Shown here piece after piece: positions 4,851-5,288 of a stretch of DNA of 5,288 nt. Position 1 is the stretch's first letter. The number at the start of each line of letters is the position of its first letter. Source of the stretch: Phycisphaerae bacterium (lineage in GTDB: Bacteria > Planctomycetota > Phycisphaerae > Sedimentisphaerales > Anaerobacaceae); the NCBI GenBank assembly GCA_030602845.1, contig JAUVYZ010000164.1:1-5288 (forward strand), given 5' to 3'. A program made the position numbers and the translations under genes. The notes below the pieces were generated by a model, which worked only from the letters and a program-made list of their open reading frames with translations, did no database searches and was not told where the DNA came from.

Positions 4851-5288
4851 ATGAGTAGAAACTACCTGTCTCGACGTCAATTGCTGGCCGGCACCGGTGC
4901 TGTCATCGGCGCCGCTGTGACCACTGGCTGCACTGTCACCACCGCCGCCTCTAAGGAGGCGAACAACGCTGGCTCCAGCCGAACAGTGTCCTTCAGATAC
5001 TGCTTAAACACCAGCACTATCCGCGGACAAAAGCTGAGCTTAGACAAGGAAATCGACATTACTGCAAAGGCCGGCTACGATGCCATCGAACCGTGGGTCG
5101 CCAAAATCCACGACTATGCCAACGGCGGCGGTAACCTCAACGACCTGCGCAAGCGCATCGCCGACCTGGGACTCACCGTCGAAAGCGCTATTAGCTTTTT
5201 CCGCTGGATTGTGGACGACGACAGCGAACGTGCCAAAGGCCTGGAACAAGCCAAGCGCGATATGGATATACTCGCCCGGATTGGCGGC
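4851..5288 (+). CDS. Tat-exported sugar phosphate isomerase/epimerase-like TIM-barrel protein (3' partial)
   Basis: The first 146 residues of a protein that runs off the right edge. LSRRQLLAG (6-14) is a twin-arginine motif followed by an Ala/Gly/Val-rich stretch, so Tat export is predicted. TTGC (24-27) ends the hydrophobic stretch and resembles a lipobox only loosely. The mature part begins near residue 45 with FRYCLNTSTIRGQ and continues AGYDAIEPWV (75-83), NDLRKRIADLGLTVES (97-112) and a long helix ending in LARIGG. This is the N-terminal pattern of the xylose isomerase-like TIM-barrel (AP_endonuc_2) family: strand, helix, the G(Y/F)DxIE strand with its metal-binding Glu80, then the LxxxGLxVxS strand. 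The metal-binding His/Glu residues further on are outside the window. The ribosome site AAGGAG (4839-4844) sits six bases before the ATG. Such Tat-signal relatives are abundant in Planctomycetota; actual substrates are mostly unknown. Confidence 0.87.
   Translation, partial: MSRNYLSRRQLLAGTGAVIGAAVTTGCTVTTAASKEANNAGSSRTVSFRYCLNTSTIRGQKLSLDKEIDITAKAGYDAIEPWVAKIHDYANGGGNLNDLRKRIADLGLTVESAISFFRWIVDDDSERAKGLEQAKRDMDILARIGG

Noticed and set aside
1..5288. tRNA, rRNA, CRISPR array, insertion sequence or attachment site
   Set aside because: No cloverleaf-like stretch, regularly spaced repeats, terminal inverted repeats or transposase/integrase coding was seen; the genes fill nearly the whole window.

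Overview
This window carries eight protein-coding genes, all on the + strand. The first (permease) is cut by the left edge and the last (isomerase-like) by the right edge. I see no RNA genes, mobile elements or CRISPR arrays, and no gap between genes exceeds about 110 bases. The likely source is an anaerobic or facultative planctomycete, perhaps of the Phycisphaerae/Sedimentisphaerales type. The clues are a Tat-exported sugar phosphate isomerase/epimerase-like protein, a Tat-exported flavodoxin-fold protein of a type I associate with that phylum, and a mid-GC composition. This placement is inference from protein style, not from a marker gene.

Left block (2-2922): a redox and transport gene set. 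In order it holds the C-terminal half of an ArsP/DUF318-type permease, a Tat-signal flavodoxin-fold (NADPH-dependent FMN reductase-like) protein, a 77-residue cytosolic CPRC thioredoxin-like protein, a membrane-anchored thioredoxin with a CIPC site, and a six-helix CcdA-type thiol electron carrier. The last two overlap by four bases (ATGA). The set reads as a route that takes electrons from cytosolic thiols through CcdA to an outward-facing thioredoxin, next to an exported flavoprotein and a permease whose characterised relatives export trivalent organoarsenicals. The substrate cannot be read from the sequence.

Middle block (2935-4764): a good sigma-70-like promoter (TTGACA, 18 bases, TATAGT), overlapped by a tandem imperfect 14/13-base direct repeat. 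It drives a full-length phosphomannomutase/phosphoglucomutase with all four active-site loops intact. A small DUF1805 (YunC-like) protein follows and is probably co-transcribed.

Right block (4765-5288): an 86-base spacer with an 8-bp hairpin that may be a weak terminator, then the start of a Tat-exported TIM-barrel sugar phosphate isomerase/epimerase-like protein that runs off the window.
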